The notes under the pieces: model-generated
Database searches by the model: none
Seen by the model: only the letters and a program-made list of their open reading frames with translations
Told to the model about the DNA's origin: nothing
Assembly: GCF_000284295.1 (NCBI RefSeq)
Contig: NC_017093.1
Span: 6,820,001-6,884,000, forward strand
DNA: 64,000 bases
Direction of reading: 5' to 3'
Origin: Actinoplanes missouriensis 431
Lineage (GTDB): Bacteria; Actinomycetota; Actinomycetes; Mycobacteriales; Micromonosporaceae
In this document: positions 42,285 through 51,664 of the stretch, one piece after another
How positions within the stretch are numbered: the first letter of the stretch is position 1
How the letters are laid out: the number at the start of each line of letters is the position of its first letter
Made by a program: the position numbers and the translations under genes

Positions 42285-44011
42285 CGGACCAAGGCTACGA
42301 CCGCGCTCTCCGCCGGCAGCACGAGGCGGTCCCGCTGGACGACGGCGCCGGGCTCGGTGGCGAGCAGCACCGAGCGCACCGGCGAGCGGACGCTGACGGT
42401 CTGCTCGACGCCGGCCAGGTTCGCCGCCACCACGTGGGAGCCGCGGCGGATCACCACGTGCTGGTCGCCGTGCCAGACCTCGACGTCGTGCAGCCACGGG
42501 TCGGTGAGGCCGGGAACCGTGCGCCGCAGGTGGATCAGCCGCTTGTAGAGGTCGAGGATCTCGGCGTGACCCGGTTTCTCCGGCTCCGACCAGTCCAGCT
42601 TGGACCGCTCGAAGGTGGCCGGGTCCTGCGGGTCGGGCACGTCGGCCTCGTCCCAGCCGTGCCGTGCGAACTCCTTGCGCCGCCCGGTCTGCACGGCGGC
42701 GGCGAGCTCCGGCTCGGGGTGGCTGGTGAAGAACTGCCAAGGGCTGCTCGCCGCCCACTCCTCGCCCATGAAGAGCATCGGCGTGAACGGCGACGTGAGC
42801 AGCAGCGTCGCGCCGACCTTGAGCAGGCCGGGCGAGAGCACGGCGGTGAGCCGGTCGCCGATCGCCCGGTTGCCGATCTGGTCGTGGTTCTGCAGGAACG
42901 CGACGAACCGGTGCCCGGGTACGCGCTGCCGGTCCACCGGGCGGCCGTGCCGGCGGCCACGGAAGCTGGACCAGGTGCCGGCGTGGAAGAACGCGCCCTC
43001 CAGCACGGTACGCAGGCACTCCAGCGACCCGAAGTCCCCGTAGTAGCCCTGCCGCTCGCCGGTGAGCAGCGCGTGCAGGGCGTGGTGCACGTCGTCGTCC
43101 CACTGGGCGTGCAGGCCGTACCCACCGCCCTCCCGCGGGGTGATCAGCTTGGCGTCGTTGAGGTCGGACTCGGCGATCAGCGTGAGCGGCCGGCGGACGT
43201 GCGCGGAGAGCGACTCCACCTCGACCGCGAGCATCTCCAGCAGGTGCACGGCGCCCTCGTCGTGCAGCGCGTGCACGGCGTCCAGACGCAGGCCGTCGAC
43301 GTGGTAGTCGCGCAGCCACATCAGCACGCTGTCCGCGATGTAGCGCCGGACGTCGTCGGACTGCGGGCCGTCCAGGTTCAGCGAGCTGCCCCAGGTGTTG
43401 CTGCCGGTCGACAGGTACGGCGCGAACATCGGCGCGTACGCCCCGCTCGGGCCGAAGTGGTTGTAGACCACGTCGAGCACCACGCCGAGGCCCTTGGCGT
43501 GCGCCGCGTCGACGAACCGCTTCAGCCCGTCCGGGCCGCCGTAGGTCTCGTGCGGCGCGTACCAGCAGACGCCGTCGTAACCCCAGTTGTAGGTGCCGTT
43601 GAACGCGTTGACCGGCAACAGCTCGACCATGTCGACGCCGAGGTCGACCAGGTGGTCCAGCTTCGCGATCGCGGCGTCGAAGGTGCCCTCCGGCGTGAAC
43701 GTGCCGATGTGCAGTTCGTAGAGGACCGAGCCGGGCAGCTGGCGGCCGGTCCAGGCCTGGTCGGTCCAGGCGAACGCGGAGTGGTCGTAGACCCGGCTGA
43801 GGCCGTGCACGCCCTCCGGCTGCCAGGGCGAGCGCGGGTCGGGCAGCGGTTTGTCCTGGTCGGGCAGCACGAAACCGTAGTCGGCGCCCGGACCGGCGTC
43901 GGGGACGTCGAGCCGCCACCAGCCGCCGTCGCCGGACTCCATCTCGTGCTCACGGCCGCCGACGACGAGACGGACCGGCTTCTCCGGCGCCCAGACTTCG
44001 AAGATAGTCAT
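42281..44011 (-). CDS. treZ: malto-oligosyltrehalose trehalohydrolase
   Basis: The 576-residue GH13 enzyme releases trehalose from maltooligosyltrehalose. It has an N-terminal CBM48-like domain (MTIFEVWAPEKPVRLVVGG) and a catalytic barrel with nucleophile DGLRLDAVHALHD, acid/base AESDLND and the third Asp in FLQNHDQIGNR, followed by TPMLFMGEEW. The start is ATG 44011, overlapping the treY stop by four bases. It is the last of the three trehalose genes, transcribed after treX and treY. Confidence 0.94.
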   Translation of the reverse strand: MTIFEVWAPEKPVRLVVGGREHEMESGDGGWWRLDVPDAGPGADYGFVLPDQDKPLPDPRSPWQPEGVHGLSRVYDHSAFAWTDQAWTGRQLPGSVLYELHIGTFTPEGTFDAAIAKLDHLVDLGVDMVELLPVNAFNGTYNWGYDGVCWYAPHETYGGPDGLKRFVDAAHAKGLGVVLDVVYNHFGPSGAYAPMFAPYLSTGSNTWGSSLNLDGPQSDDVRRYIADSVLMWLRDYHVDGLRLDAVHALHDEGAVHLLEMLAVEVESLSAHVRRPLTLIAESDLNDAKLITPREGGGYGLHAQWDDDVHHALHALLTGERQGYYGDFGSLECLRTVLEGAFFHAGTWSSFRGRRHGRPVDRQRVPGHRFVAFLQNHDQIGNRAIGDRLTAVLSPGLLKVGATLLLTSPFTPMLFMGEEWAASSPWQFFTSHPEPELAAAVQTGRRKEFARHGWDEADVPDPQDPATFERSKLDWSEPEKPGHAEILDLYKRLIHLRRTVPGLTDPWLHDVEVWHGDQHVVIRRGSHVVAANLAGVEQTVSVRSPVRSVLLATEPGAVVQRDRLVLPAESAVVALVR

Positions 44012-46278
44012 TCTTTCACCAGGAGAGCGACGGGATAGGTGTGCAGAAGGTCGGCCACCGCCAGGCGGTTGCCGCCGTAACTGGTATTCGTGAACACTTC
44101 CGTCCAACTGTGTCCGTCGAGTGACAGGGTCGTGTCGTGCCAGCCGCCGTGTCGTGACAATCCGACCGGCAGGCGGGTCGCCACGGCCACCACGCCGCCC
44201 CGGTCGAACGCGAGCACGTGCTCACCGACCCGGCCGTCGGCGAAGACCGGACGGTACCCGTTGAACAGCTCCGGACGTTGCCGGCGCAGGCGCAGCACCC
44301 GGCTGGTGACAAGCAGTTTCGCGGCGCCGGTCTCGTCGATCGGCGGCAGCCACCCGTCGTCGATGCGGCCGAGCAGCTCCCGCCGCTGGGCGAAGTCGAC
44401 GGGCCGCCGGTTGTCCGGGTCGACGAGCGAGTAGTCCCAGAGCTCGGTGCCCTGGTAGACGTCCGGCACACCGGGCATGGTGAGCTGCACGAGTTTCTGC
44501 CCGAGCGAGTTGGACCAGCCGGGCGGCGCGATCGACGCGGCGAAGTCGCTGATCTCGCGGTGCAGCGCCGGGTCGTCGTAGATCTTGTCGATCATCGCCC
44601 GCAGCGCCGTCTCGAACGGCTCGTCCGGGTGCTGCCAGGTGGTGGACGCGCCGGACTCACGGGCGGCCTTCACGGCGTACGCCAGCAATCGGTCCTTGGA
44701 GATCGGCCAGGCACCCACCGCGACCTGCCAGATCAGATGGGCCAGCGAGGGGTCCGGGAGCGGAGCGACCCGGGCCCAGCGGCGCGCCACCTCGGTCCAG
44801 TCACCGGGCACCTCGGAGAGCACCGCGAGCCGGGAGCGCACGTCCTCGCCGCGCTTGGTGTCGTGGGTGGCGAGCGAGGTCATCGCATGCGGCCAGCTGT
44901 TCTGCCGGTCCTCGGCGGCCTCGTGGAACTCGTCCGGGCTGACGCCGAACTTCGCCGGGTCGTTGCCGACCTCGTTGCGGGCCACGAACCGGGTCCACCG
45001 GTAGAACGCGGTGTCCTCCACGCCCTTGGCCATGACCGCGCCGGTGAACTGCTGGAACCGGACGGCCAGTTCGTCGGCCGGATTGCGCAGCCGGGCGGTG
45101 AGCTGGTCCAGGACGCCGATCAGCTGCGGGTTGCGGCGGCCCGCCTCGGACCGGGCCTGCGCCAGGTGGCGGCCGCCCTCCGGCAGGTACGAGCGGTAGA
45201 CCGGGAAGCAGGCGGCCAGCTCGGCCAGCGCGCGCGGCGCGTCCGGCACCTCGGGGACCAAGCGCGACAGCCGGGCCAGCTCGGCGGCGAGCAGCGTGGT
45301 GGCGACCGTGAACTTGGTCTGGTGCACCAGGTCCTGCCAGGACGTCGTGGTCCCGGTCAGGTGGTGGTCGAGAGTGTCGAAGAACGCCTCGGTCCCCGGA
45401 TCGATGAAGACACCGTTGACCTCGGCCATCGCGTCGTAGCCGGTGGTGCCGTCGATCGGCCAGGCCGGCAGCTTCTCCCCCGGCTCCAGGATCTTCTCCA
45501 CCACCAGCCAGGCGTTCGGCGCCGCGTCGCGCAGCCGGGCCAGGTACCCGGCGGGGTCGCGCAGGCCGTCCGGGTGGTCGACCCGGATGCCCTGGATGAT
45601 GCCTTCGCGGTACCAGCGGAGGATCTCGGCGTGGGTGGCGTCGAAGACGTCCGGGTCCTCGACGCGTAGCGCGGCCAGCTCGACGATCGCGAAGAACCGG
45701 CGGTAGTTGATCTCGTTGTCCCCGCGGGTCCAGTTGACCAGCTCGTAGTGCTGCCGGTCGTGGACCTCCGTCGCCGTCCCGTCGCCGGTGCCGTCCGCGA
45801 TCGGGTATCGCTTGTCGAAGTAGTGGAGTTCACCGTCCTCGACCCGCAGGTCGTCGAGCGCGTTCTCGTCGTCGGCCAGGACCGGGATCAGCAGCCGTCC
45901 CCGGGTCCAGTCGATGTCGTAGAAAGCGGCGTACTGCGACTTCTGGCCGTTCTTGAGCACGTCCCACCAGGTCGGGTTCGCCGACGGGACGGCGACACCG
46001 GCGTGGTTCGGCACGATGTCGGCGACCAGCCCGAGCCCGGCCTCCTGCAGCGCCCGGTGCAGGGCGCTCAGCCCGTCGGCGCCACCCAGCGCCGGGTTGA
46101 CCTGCGAGTGGTCCACCACGTCGTAACCGTGCTCGGAACCGGGCGCCGCGGTGAGCAGCGGCGCCGAGTAGAGGTGGCTCACCCCGAGATCGGCGAGGTA
46201 GTCGGCGATCTCGGCGGTGGCGGACAGCGGGAATTCGGGGCGGACCTGGACTCGGTAGGTACCACTCGGGTGGGGCAT
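44008..46278 (-). CDS. treY: malto-oligosyltrehalose synthase
   Basis: The 756-residue GH13 enzyme converts the reducing end of maltooligosaccharides to an alpha,alpha-1,1 linkage. It starts PSGTYRVQVRPEFPLSATAE with the family motif and has LYSAPLLTA, the catalytic Asp in GIRVDHPDGLRDP, Glu in VVEKILEPGEKLP and the later TMPGVPDVYQGTELWDYSLV. ATG 46278 overlaps the treX TAA by one base. The three trehalose genes are translationally coupled and use glycogen or other alpha-glucan as source. Confidence 0.95.
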   Translation of the reverse strand: MPHPSGTYRVQVRPEFPLSATAEIADYLADLGVSHLYSAPLLTAAPGSEHGYDVVDHSQVNPALGGADGLSALHRALQEAGLGLVADIVPNHAGVAVPSANPTWWDVLKNGQKSQYAAFYDIDWTRGRLLIPVLADDENALDDLRVEDGELHYFDKRYPIADGTGDGTATEVHDRQHYELVNWTRGDNEINYRRFFAIVELAALRVEDPDVFDATHAEILRWYREGIIQGIRVDHPDGLRDPAGYLARLRDAAPNAWLVVEKILEPGEKLPAWPIDGTTGYDAMAEVNGVFIDPGTEAFFDTLDHHLTGTTTSWQDLVHQTKFTVATTLLAAELARLSRLVPEVPDAPRALAELAACFPVYRSYLPEGGRHLAQARSEAGRRNPQLIGVLDQLTARLRNPADELAVRFQQFTGAVMAKGVEDTAFYRWTRFVARNEVGNDPAKFGVSPDEFHEAAEDRQNSWPHAMTSLATHDTKRGEDVRSRLAVLSEVPGDWTEVARRWARVAPLPDPSLAHLIWQVAVGAWPISKDRLLAYAVKAARESGASTTWQHPDEPFETALRAMIDKIYDDPALHREISDFAASIAPPGWSNSLGQKLVQLTMPGVPDVYQGTELWDYSLVDPDNRRPVDFAQRRELLGRIDDGWLPPIDETGAAKLLVTSRVLRLRRQRPELFNGYRPVFADGRVGEHVLAFDRGGVVAVATRLPVGLSRHGGWHDTTLSLDGHSWTEVFTNTSYGGNRLAVADLLHTYPVALLVKE

Positions 46279-48389
46279 TACACCGTCCTGTCGAGCACGA
46301 TGAGGGAACGGTCCGGTACCCAGATCGAATGTCCGGCCTCGACGACGGACGGGTGATCGGGATCCGGTTCGGCGGTTTCGATGACCTTCTCCCACTTCTC
46401 CCCGTACTCCGCGGGAGGCGTGGTGAACTCGAGCGGCGCGTCGTGCGCGTTGAAGAAGAGCAGGAACGAGCTGTCCACGTGACGCTGGCCGTACTGGCCG
46501 CGCTCCCGGATGCCCTCGCCGTTGACGAAGAGCGCGACCGCCCGGCCGAAGTCGTTGCCCCAGTCGTCGCCGGCCATCTGCCGGCCGTCCGGGGTGAACC
46601 ACTCCAGGTCGGGCAGCGGGTCCCCGCCGCCGCGCGCGGTCACCGGCAGGCCGGTGAAGAACCGGCGGCGCTGGAACACCTGGTGCCGGTGGCGGAACGC
46701 GGTCAGCTTGCGGGCGAACTCGAGCAGCTGCTCGTCGGCGTTCTCCCAGTCGATCCAGCTGATCTCGTCGTCCTGGCAGTACGCGTTGTTGTTGCCCTGC
46801 TGGGTGCGGCCCAGCTCGTCACCGTGGGAGATCATCGGGACGCCCTGGCTGAGCATCAGCGTGGCCAGGAAGTTGCGGCGCTGCCGGGCCCGCAGCTGCA
46901 GCACCTTGGCGTCGTCGGTGGGCCCCTCGATGCCGCAGTTCCAGGACCGGTTGTGGCTCTCGCCGTCCCGGTTCTCCTCGCCGTTGGCCTCGTTGTGCTT
47001 GTCGTTGTAGCTGACCAGGTCGTTGAGCGTGAACCCGTCGTGCGCGGTCACGAAGTTGATCGAGTGGAAGGGCTTGCGGCCGTCGTCCTGGTAGAGGTCG
47101 GCCGACCCGGTGATCCGGGAGGCGAACTCGGCGAGGGTGGCCGGCTCGCCGCGCCAGAAGTCGCGCACGGTGTCCCGATACTTGCCGTTCCACTCGGTCC
47201 AGTTCGGCGGGAAGTTGCCGACCTGGTAGCCGCCCGGACCGACGTCCCACGGCTCGGCGATCAGCTTCACCTGGCCGACGATCGGGTCCTGCTGCACCAC
47301 CTCGAAGAACGTGGAGAGCCGGTCCACGTCGTAGAACTCGCGGGCCAGGGTGGAGGCGAGGTCGAAGCGGAAGCCGTCGACGTGCATCTCGGTCACCCAG
47401 TACCGCAGCGAGTCCATGATCAGCTGCAGGCTCTGCGGGCTGCGGACGTTCAGGCTGTTCCCGGTGCCGGTGTAGTCCATGTAGAACTGCGGCTGGTCGT
47501 CGACGAGCCGGTAGTACGTCCGGTTGTCGATGCCCTTCAGGCTCAGGGTGGGTCCCAGGTGGTTGCCCTCGGCCGTGTGGTTGTAGACCACGTCGAGGAT
47601 GACCTCCATGCCGGCCGCGTGCAGCGCCTTCACCATGCCGCGGAACTCCTGGGTCTGCTGGCCGAGCGTCCCGGTCGAGGAGTACCCGTGGTACGGCGCG
47701 AAGAAGCTCAGCGTGTTGTAACCCCAGTAGTTGCGCAGCCCCAGGTCGTCCAGGCGGTTGTCGTGGACGAACTGGTGCACCGGCATCAGCTCGACAGCCG
47801 TCACGCCGAGGCCCTTGAGGTGCTCGATGATCGCCGGATGCCCTATCGCGGAGTACGACCCCCGCATGTCCCGCGGGATCTCCGGGTGCCGCTGGGTCAG
47901 GCCCTTCACGTGCGTCTCGTAGATCACCGAGTGGTGGTACGGGATGTCCGGCCGGCGGTCGTTGCCCCAGTCGAAGTAGGGGTTCACCACGACGCCCTTG
48001 GGCATGTACGCCGCCGAGTCCAGATCCGACATCTGGTCCGGGTTCGCGAAGTCGTACGCGTACATCGCCGGGTGCCACTGGATGTCCGAGTCGACGGCTC
48101 GCGCGTACGGGTCGAGCAGCAGCTTGTGCGGGTTGCACCGCAGACCCCGGTGCGGCTCGTACGGGCCGTACACCCGGTAGCCGTACCGCTGCCCCGGCTC
48201 GACGCCGGGCAGGTACGCGTGCCAGACGAACGCGTCCTGTTCGTGCAGTTGAACCTTGCGCTCGTTGCCCGAGGCGTCGAAGAGGCAGAGTTCTACCGCC
48301 TCGGCCACCTCTGAGAAGATCGCGAAGTTTGTGCCCGTCCCGTCGTAAGTGGCACCCAGTGGGTACCGGTGACCAGGCCAGACCTGCAT
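46278..48389 (-). CDS. treX: glycogen debranching enzyme TreX/GlgX
   Basis: The 703-residue GH13_11 enzyme hydrolyses alpha-1,6 branches of glycogen. It has the N-terminal CBM48 domain (VWPGHRYPLGATYDGTGTNF), catalytic Asp in VDGFRFDLAST, Glu in LIAEPWDVGPGGYQVG and TAHDGFTLNDLVSYNDKHNE with the transition-state Asp. As first gene of treXYZ it supplies linear maltooligosaccharides. An AGGAG site lies 8 bases before ATG 48389, and the 181-bp gap to the divergent gene at 48571 must contain both promoters. Confidence 0.95.
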   Translation of the reverse strand: MQVWPGHRYPLGATYDGTGTNFAIFSEVAEAVELCLFDASGNERKVQLHEQDAFVWHAYLPGVEPGQRYGYRVYGPYEPHRGLRCNPHKLLLDPYARAVDSDIQWHPAMYAYDFANPDQMSDLDSAAYMPKGVVVNPYFDWGNDRRPDIPYHHSVIYETHVKGLTQRHPEIPRDMRGSYSAIGHPAIIEHLKGLGVTAVELMPVHQFVHDNRLDDLGLRNYWGYNTLSFFAPYHGYSSTGTLGQQTQEFRGMVKALHAAGMEVILDVVYNHTAEGNHLGPTLSLKGIDNRTYYRLVDDQPQFYMDYTGTGNSLNVRSPQSLQLIMDSLRYWVTEMHVDGFRFDLASTLAREFYDVDRLSTFFEVVQQDPIVGQVKLIAEPWDVGPGGYQVGNFPPNWTEWNGKYRDTVRDFWRGEPATLAEFASRITGSADLYQDDGRKPFHSINFVTAHDGFTLNDLVSYNDKHNEANGEENRDGESHNRSWNCGIEGPTDDAKVLQLRARQRRNFLATLMLSQGVPMISHGDELGRTQQGNNNAYCQDDEISWIDWENADEQLLEFARKLTAFRHRHQVFQRRRFFTGLPVTARGGGDPLPDLEWFTPDGRQMAGDDWGNDFGRAVALFVNGEGIRERGQYGQRHVDSSFLLFFNAHDAPLEFTTPPAEYGEKWEKVIETAEPDPDHPSVVEAGHSIWVPDRSLIVLDRTV

Positions 48390-48570
48390 ATCGGTTGCTC
48401 CTACCCCTCGGTCATCTTCTCGCGCACGACCGGCGCGGGCTGCAATGCCCACCAACCGGTGGAGCTAACCCTGGGCGGCCGCGTCTTGCCGCAATTGTTC
48501 CGGAAGTCACTGCTACGGTCGGCCCGACTGTCCGGTTGGACGGTGTGATCTCCCCGTCCGGGGGTTTGAT

Positions 48571-50409
48571 GTGGGCAAAATTGAGAATTGTGGCCAAGTG
48601 CCGCAAAGTGATCACTTCAGCTTCGGGCCGCAGGTGTGCGGCGCCCTCACCCCGGACGCCGGCGCCGGCCGGGAATGGCTGGTGACCGACGGCCTCGGCG
48701 GCTACGCCTGCGGCACCGTGAGCGGTCTGCGCACCCGCCGTCACCACTCCCTGCTGACCGTGACCGATCACTCCGGCACCCGCCACACCGCCCTCGCCTC
48801 CCTCGATCTCACCGTCACCCTGCCGTCCGGCGCCAAGGTCGCGCTGCACACCCACGAGTGGGAGTCCGGCGCCGTCGTGCCCGGCGGCCACCGCTACCTG
48901 GAGACCTTCACGCTCGACCGCGGGCTGCCGCGCTGGCGGTGGCGGATCGGCGACGTGGTGATCGAGCGCGAACTGGCCCTGCGGCACGGGCACGCCTCGC
49001 TCGCGGTGACGTACCGGGTGGTGTCGGCGCCGGGCCCGGTCGGACTGGCCGCCGCCGCGATGTGCACCTGGCGCGACGCGGACGGCACCCGGCACGCCGG
49101 CGATCCCCCACCCGGCGCCACGCCGGCCGCCGGTGGAGTGATCGTCGCGGACGCCTACCGGCTCGCCGGTCCGGGCTGGCAGCCGGCCGGGATCTGGCAC
49201 CACGGCGTGCGGACCCGCACCGACGGCGCGACCGAGGACCTCTGGCTGGCCGGGACGTTCTTCGCCCGGGTCGCGCCGGGCGAGGCCATGGACGTCTCGG
49301 CGTGGGCGGGCGATCTCGCGGACCCACCGCCACCTCCGCCGGTGGTCATCGCAGCGGAGCGCGAGCGCGCTCATCGTCTGGTCAGCGCCGCCAAGGCCGA
49401 GGGGTACGGGGAAACCCTCGCGCTCGCCGCCGACCGGTTCGTGATCCGCGCCCCGGACGGACCGGACGTCATCGCCGGCTACCCGTGGCACGGCAGCCGG
49501 CTGAGCGACACGATGACCGCCTACGAGGGGCTGTTCCTCGACACCGGCCGCGCCGAGGAGGGCCGGGAGCTGCTGATCGCCCGGACCCGGACCGCCGGTG
49601 ACGAGGCAGGCGCCCCGGACGCGCCGCTCTGGCTGGTGCACGCGGTGGACCGGCACGTGACGCGTACCGGGGACAGCGACCTGGCCGCCGAACTCGCCGC
49701 GCCGCTGGGCCGGCTGCTGCGGCAGCGACTGAACGGCTCCGGGCCGCTCGCCGTCGACCCGGCCGACGGCCTGCTCCGGACCGCCGCCGGCAAACCCGTG
49801 GACCTCAACGCCCTCTGGGTGAACGCGCTCGCCGCGATGGGCGACCTGCTCACCGACGGCGGCTACGACGACGGCGAGCCGCGCGCCCGGCACGCCCGGG
49901 CCCGCACCTCCTTCCTGGCCGCCTTCCCGGCGCCGGAGGGCTGGCTCCACGACCTGGTCGAGGGCCCGGCCGCGACCTATCCGCTGGGCGCCGGGGCGCA
50001 CCACGACGACCCCTCGCTGCGCCCCGGCCAGCTGCTCGCCTGGTCGCTGCCGCACGCGCCGATGCGGGGGCGCGACGACGCCCCGGTCCGTACCGCCGGG
50101 GAGGCGCTGCTCACGCCACTCGGCCTGCGCACCCTCGCCGAGAACGAGTACGGCTACCAGCCCCGGCAGGACGGCGGCCGGGACGGGACGGTCCGGCCCT
50201 GGCTGATCGGCCCGTACGCGGACGCCTGCGCCGCCACCGGCCGGTCGGCCGAAGGGCTGCTCACCGGCCTGGAGGCGCATCTGGCCGAGTGGGGTGTCGG
50301 CTCGGTCAGCGAGAGCGCGGACGGCGAACCGCCGCACCGGGCCAGCGGCTGCCCGTTCTTCGCGGCGTCGGTCGCCGAGGTGCTACGTGTGAGAAGAGGC
50401 CTGGCGTGA
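48571..50409 (+). CDS. glycogen debranching-like protein (GDE_N/amylo-alpha-1,6-glucosidase type)
   Basis: The 612-residue protein has the N-terminal debranching domain (REWLVTDGLGGYACGTVSGL) and a C-terminal (alpha/alpha)6 barrel like GH15-type GDE_C (GYPWHGSRLSDTMTAYEGLF at 300-319, YQPRQDGGRDG, SVSESADGEPPHRASGCPF near the end). In typical family members the barrel starts with PWF-DWGRDT; here this motif is divergent but keeps the final Asp-Thr, and the terminal Glu is kept, so activity is likely but not certain. GTG 48571 is the longest start; GTG 48598 is possible. The next gene overlaps by four bases. Confidence 0.8.
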   Translation: MGKIENCGQVPQSDHFSFGPQVCGALTPDAGAGREWLVTDGLGGYACGTVSGLRTRRHHSLLTVTDHSGTRHTALASLDLTVTLPSGAKVALHTHEWESGAVVPGGHRYLETFTLDRGLPRWRWRIGDVVIERELALRHGHASLAVTYRVVSAPGPVGLAAAAMCTWRDADGTRHAGDPPPGATPAAGGVIVADAYRLAGPGWQPAGIWHHGVRTRTDGATEDLWLAGTFFARVAPGEAMDVSAWAGDLADPPPPPPVVIAAERERAHRLVSAAKAEGYGETLALAADRFVIRAPDGPDVIAGYPWHGSRLSDTMTAYEGLFLDTGRAEEGRELLIARTRTAGDEAGAPDAPLWLVHAVDRHVTRTGDSDLAAELAAPLGRLLRQRLNGSGPLAVDPADGLLRTAAGKPVDLNALWVNALAAMGDLLTDGGYDDGEPRARHARARTSFLAAFPAPEGWLHDLVEGPAATYPLGAGAHHDDPSLRPGQLLAWSLPHAPMRGRDDAPVRTAGEALLTPLGLRTLAENEYGYQPRQDGGRDGTVRPWLIGPYADACAATGRSAEGLLTGLEAHLAEWGVGSVSESADGEPPHRASGCPFFAASVAEVLRVRRGLA

Positions 50410-51647
50410 AGATCCTGATGCTCTCCTGGGAGTATCCGCCGCTGCTGGTGGGCGGCCTGGGCCGGCACGTGCACGCGCTCGCCACCACGCTCGTCGCGGC
50501 CGGGCACGACGTGACGGTGGTGACCCGGCACACGCCCGGCGCGCTGACCGAGGAGTACACCGAGGGCGTCCGGGTGGTCCGCGCCCCGGACGACCCGCCG
50601 ACCGCCACCGGCGCGGACGACGACATGCTGGGCTGGGCGATGGCGTTCAACCACACACTCACCCGGGCCGCGCTACGCGCCTCCCGCACCGAGCGGTACG
50701 ACGTGGTGCACGCCCACGACTGGCTCGTCGCGCACGCCGCCGTGACACTGCGCGACCACCTGGACGTGCCGCTCGTCGCCACCGTCCACGCCACCGAGTC
50801 CGGCCGGCACCAGGGCTGGCTGCCGGCCCCGGCGAACCGGGCCATCGACGGCATCGAGCGCTGGCTCTGCGCCGAGGCGGTCCGGGTGATCGTCTGCTCG
50901 GCGTACATGAAACGCGAGGTCATCCGGCTGTTCGACGTGCCGCCGAGCCGCGCCGAGGTGGTCTTCAACGGGGTGGACGCGCTGCGCTGGCGTGCCCGGC
51001 CCCGTGCCGTGGAGGCGGCCCGCGCCCGGTACGCCGGCGACGGCCCGCTGATCAGCTTCGCCGGGCGGCTCGTCTACGAGAAGGGCGTGCAGCACCTCAT
51101 GGCGGCCGTCCCGATGCTGCGGGAACGCCATCCCGGCCTCCGGGTCGTGATCGCGGGCGACGGCCCGTACCGGAAGGATCTCGAAGATCTGGCCGGCTCG
51201 CTCGGGGTGAGCTTCGCGGGGTTCCTGGGCGGGCACGAGCTGACCGCGCTGATGGGCGCGTCGGACTGTTACGTGGTGCCGAGCATCTACGAGCCGTTCG
51301 GGATGGTCGCGCTGGAGGCGGCGGCGGCCGGCACCCCCGTCGCGGTGGCCGGCACCGGCGGCCTCGCCGAGATCGTGGAGCACGGGGTCACCGGGGTGAC
51401 GTTCGCGCCCGGCGATCCGGCGGCGCTGGCCGAGGCGGTCGGCGCGGTGCTCGCGGACCGCGACTATGCCCGGTCGCTGGCGTTGCGGGCCCGGTCGCGG
51501 GTGCGCGAGGACTTCTCCTGGCAGACCATCGCGGGGCAGACCGTCGCGGTCTACGACCAGGCGCGGGCGGCGGACTCCCGGCGGGTCGCGCGGGAGGCGG
51601 AGAGCCTGCTCAACCACGTCCCGGCAACCCGCCACGCCACGGCCTGA
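50406..51647 (+). CDS. GT4 glycogen/maltosyl-type alpha-glucan glycosyltransferase
   Basis: The 413-residue GT-B enzyme begins with LMLSWEYPPLLVGGLGRHVH, typical of actinomycete GT4 alpha-1,4-glucan or methylglucose-polysaccharide glucosyltransferases (Rv3032 type). The donor half has FAGRLVYEKGVQHLMAAV and the EX7E motif in YEPFGMVALEAAAAGTP. The GTG start overlaps the stop of the debranching-like gene (GTGA), so the two are coupled. Together they look like an alpha-glucan building and trimming pair, placed back to back with treXYZ. Confidence 0.85.
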   Translation: MKILMLSWEYPPLLVGGLGRHVHALATTLVAAGHDVTVVTRHTPGALTEEYTEGVRVVRAPDDPPTATGADDDMLGWAMAFNHTLTRAALRASRTERYDVVHAHDWLVAHAAVTLRDHLDVPLVATVHATESGRHQGWLPAPANRAIDGIERWLCAEAVRVIVCSAYMKREVIRLFDVPPSRAEVVFNGVDALRWRARPRAVEAARARYAGDGPLISFAGRLVYEKGVQHLMAAVPMLRERHPGLRVVIAGDGPYRKDLEDLAGSLGVSFAGFLGGHELTALMGASDCYVVPSIYEPFGMVALEAAAAGTPVAVAGTGGLAEIVEHGVTGVTFAPGDPAALAEAVGAVLADRDYARSLALRARSRVREDFSWQTIAGQTVAVYDQARAADSRRVAREAESLLNHVPATRHATA

Positions 51648-51664
51648 CCCCGCTCGCGCGAGCG

